Position numbers and translations under genes: made by a program
The notes under the pieces: generated by a model
Told to the model about the DNA's origin: nothing
The model's input: the letters and a program-made list of their open reading frames with translations, nothing else
Database searches by the model: none
Part shown: in pieces, positions 61,599 through 64,000 of the stretch
Position numbering within the stretch: the stretch's first letter is position 1
Layout: each line of letters opens with the position of its first letter
Origin: Pipra filicauda
Taxonomy: Eukaryota; Chordata; Aves; Passeriformes; Pipridae
Length of the DNA: 64,000 nucleotides
NCBI RefSeq assembly: GCF_003945595.2
Contig: NW_024103441.1
Location: 124,001 to 188,000, forward strand
Direction of reading: 5' to 3'

Positions 61599-63731
61599 TT
61601 AGTGCTCGCATGGGCAGCCTGCCCAGGCAGCATTCCCAGCTCGGGCAGAGCAGGTGGAGGGACGGAGGGGACGGACATGGAGTGGCTGAGCCAGCGCTGC
61701 CCGTTGCCATCCGCTGCCCAGGGCTGGCCCCGGCCAGGCCGGGGCACTTTGCTGCTGGTAAGTGGGATGGGGGGGCTCTGGCACCGGGATGGGGATGGGG
61801 GGGACACGGGTGACCCTTTGGGGACATCGACCCGCACCAAACAACCATGGAAATACCTGCCTGTACCTTTGTAAGGGAACCTCTGCACGGATCCATCTCG
61901 CAGGAGGAATGTCCTCCCCATCTCTGCCGAGAGCAAAGCAAATTTCCAAGGAGTTTTTTTTTTTCCGCTTGCTCTCAGGAAGCTCAGGGCAAACTCAGCG
62001 TTGCCACGAGTTGTGTTTGGGTGGTGTTGTTTGTTGGGTTTTTTTTTAACACAGTCTCATCAAAACTAGGCAGAAAATCCTAACGTGGTGATTCTAAAGC
62101 TGTTTTTAGTTCAGCAAAGCCAAAAAAAATATTGCAGAAATCTCTGAGTCTCTCTGTCATTTTGCTGTTCAGTTCTTTTCAGTGAAGTGCTTAAAATTTG
62201 ACAGGGGTGTTTTCAGTTTTGTTCAATATTTTGGCAATCACGAGTTTATTTGGTTTATCAGGCAGGAATCCTGAAGTTTCACTCCTCTTTTCCACCATCC
62301 CTTAGCAAATACAATTATTCTAGGGAAAAAAAAAAAGGGGGTGGAGGTCTTTTATCTTTCTTTTCAGAGATAAAAAGGAGGGAAACATCCCCCCCCCCAA
62401 AAGAGTGCTCATATTTGTACTAATATTCAATCATAAATGGTCCTGGGGATTTATGCACATACATCTTCCAAGAAGATTAATGATCTCCAGGCCGAACAGG
62501 TTGGATTTTTTTTCCTGAGCCAGGAGCATGATTACATTTTAATCTGGAAAAATAGGTACACCAGCATATCCCTGTTTGGCTTGTAATTCTCTAAGTAGCT
62601 CCTGGGATTTGTTGTATGTTTTTTAAATGGCTTAATGGGAAAAAAGAGCACAGAAGGAGCTCTAAAAATTATTACAAGGAACCTTGTGATAACAAAGAAT
62701 ATTTCCTCAAACGGACTGGAAAAGAGGAGACAAGCAGTAGAACACATCAGTCATTTTCCAAATGGAAAAGAGCTCTTGACTTTGTGGTGACAAGAGAGAT
62801 TTTTAATTCAATTTTTTTTTTTTAAAAGAATTTGACGTTGACACTGTAATGGGAGGATTTTCAGAGGACAAAGGAGAGTGGAAATGAGAGGGGAAAAGGA
62901 ATATATTCTTAGTCTTATAAGCATGTTTTAATCACTGTAGCTGAATCGGGGCCAGATGCTGTTTGTGTCAAAAACAAGACAAAAGACAAAGGGAAGAGCA
63001 GCTGTGAGACCCTGCGAGTGCTGCAGCCCCGGACGGCCCCATCCCTGCCTGTTCCTCAGCACTCCAGATTCCTCTCCCTCTCCAGCAGCATCCCTGCTGA
63101 GATAATGATATATTTTTATGAGTCTGTTTATGGCATGTGAGCACAAGCAGCAGCCACGGGGCTTGCCAGGAATCACAGCTAACGCACAGCAAACCCCACT
63201 TGTTGCTGTGCCCTGCCAGGCCACGGGGAGAGCGGGGCTGTTTGTGCAGCCCTGCAGACCTGGGATGTGCCATTAGGATTTCTGGGCCCAAAAGGATCCA
63301 GTTTCACTGTTAGCATCAGGTAATTTGGATGAAATGAACTTAAAAGCTGTCTTGAAGTCTTGCCCTCCCTTGCAGGCTGTAGCATGGCCTGGGTGGGCTG
63401 CACAGCAGCTGTGGCAGAGGAGAATAATCATCCTGGGCTGACAGGGCAGGATTAGAGCTCTCCAGGTGCACAAGCTGGGGCTCTGGTCCCCCCTCAAGCT
63501 CCAGCCCAAATCTGTTTTCCATGGACACACTATGTGACACACTGCTCTTCTCCTTCCCACATCCCCAGGGAGGCAGAGGGCCCTGGTCCCCCATTTCCCA
63601 GAGGGATGGATGTGCCTCACTCTTGGCACACGGCTGAAGGGTGGCTGCAGGATGTGTCCTCAGCAGGAAAGATGTGCTCGGTGTGGGAGCCATTCCCTTC
63701 TTGTTCCTTTTTTTTTGCATAGAAACGTGTA

Positions 63732-63737
63732 TTTATT
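63732..63737 (-). terminator. AATAAA on the minus strand, possible 3' end of a gene to the right
   Basis: TTTATT on the plus strand. By human gene order the next minus-strand gene would be PHF19, so this could be its poly(A) signal. There is no other support, and the hexamer occurs by chance often enough. Confidence 0.2.
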
Positions 63738-64000
63738 CTTCTGTGGAAAACCAGTCCTGGCTGCTGAGCCGGGATGGGGGGCTGTAACCCCTGTTAGTCC
63801 AGGGGTGACCTCCCACAGCCGAGGTCTGGGCACCTCTGGGCTGATACAGCCTCCAAACTGCCCCTCTCCTGCCCCAAGCTCTTGGCACAGCATGGGATTG
63901 TCCCCTTTGGAGTGGAATTAATCCCTTTATGAGGATGTTCTCCCCTAAATCCCAGCTGGTCACTGCACTGTGGAAAGGAGCCTGGATATGTCCCTCCGGC

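Larger units (their letters stand above)
60300..64000. other. Region upstream of PSMD5; no supported gene
   Basis: After the GC boxes the region holds an LTR-like block (60,475-60,800), a 126-bp tandem duplication (61,092-61,337), a (GGA)n run (61,574-61,598) and AT-richer unique DNA with homopolymer runs. In human the next gene beyond PSMD5 is PHF19 on the same strand; none of its exons are seen here, so at most its 3' UTR could enter from the right. Confidence 0.55.

Noticed and set aside
61287..61941. Overlapping frames with runs of Glu or Ser/Pro near 61.6 kb
   Set aside because: The runs are translations of the (GGA)n microsatellite; no conserved protein.
60300..64000. PHF19 or CUTA-like coding exons next to PSMD5, as expected from human gene order
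   Set aside because: No matching peptide on either strand; only a chance-level minus-strand AATAAA at 63,732.
1..64000. tRNA, rRNA, microRNA or CRISPR arrays
   Set aside because: None recognised by eye; the regular repeats seen are minisatellites in introns, not CRISPR.

Overview
The window is nuclear DNA from a vertebrate, almost certainly a bird. It is GC-rich, carries several CpG islands, has short PSMD5 introns and contains several CR1 LINE fragments of the kind typical of avian genomes. The protein-coding content fits the chicken chromosome 17 / human chromosome 9q gene set. Three genes can be supported by reading exons, splice sites and reading-frame phase. All functional calls rest on family knowledge recalled without database access.

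Positions 1-43,122 (minus strand) hold the 5' part of KCNT1 (Slack, sodium-activated potassium channel). Three N-terminal exons are recognisable. Exon 1 of the long isoform is at 43,122-42,992. Exon 2 is at 29,406-29,227 and contains the internal start of the Slack-A type N-terminus. The Slack-B type first exon is at 4,873-4,725. All three end in the same splice phase (a split arginine codon, AG|GT), so each can join the same next exon, which lies beyond the left edge. The rest of this 43 kb is intron and promoter sequence with CpG islands, minisatellites, CR1 fragments and a local 0.2 kb duplication.

Positions 43,123-50,313 are the space between two divergent genes. A CpG island and a 237-nt polypyrimidine tract lie just upstream of KCNT1 exon 1; beyond that no gene is seen. 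B3GALT9 (plus strand, 50,314-51,975) encodes a Golgi GT31 glycosyltransferase whose first coding exon is only two codons long. Its 3' UTR probably runs to a poly(A) signal at 53,131.

PSMD5 (minus strand, 60,142-55,000) is complete in ten coding exons. It encodes the proteasome base assembly chaperone S5b. Its CpG promoter carries three TCGCGAGA elements exactly 44 bp apart and an inverted GTTGCTAAGGG repeat. Positions 60,300-64,000 hold GC/KLF-type boxes, a 126-bp tandem duplication, an LTR-like block and no supported gene. The genes are not functionally linked; they are neighbours. The placement of KCNT1 directly beside B3GALT9-PSMD5 differs from human, where KCNT1 is at 9q34.3 and the other two at 9q33.2.
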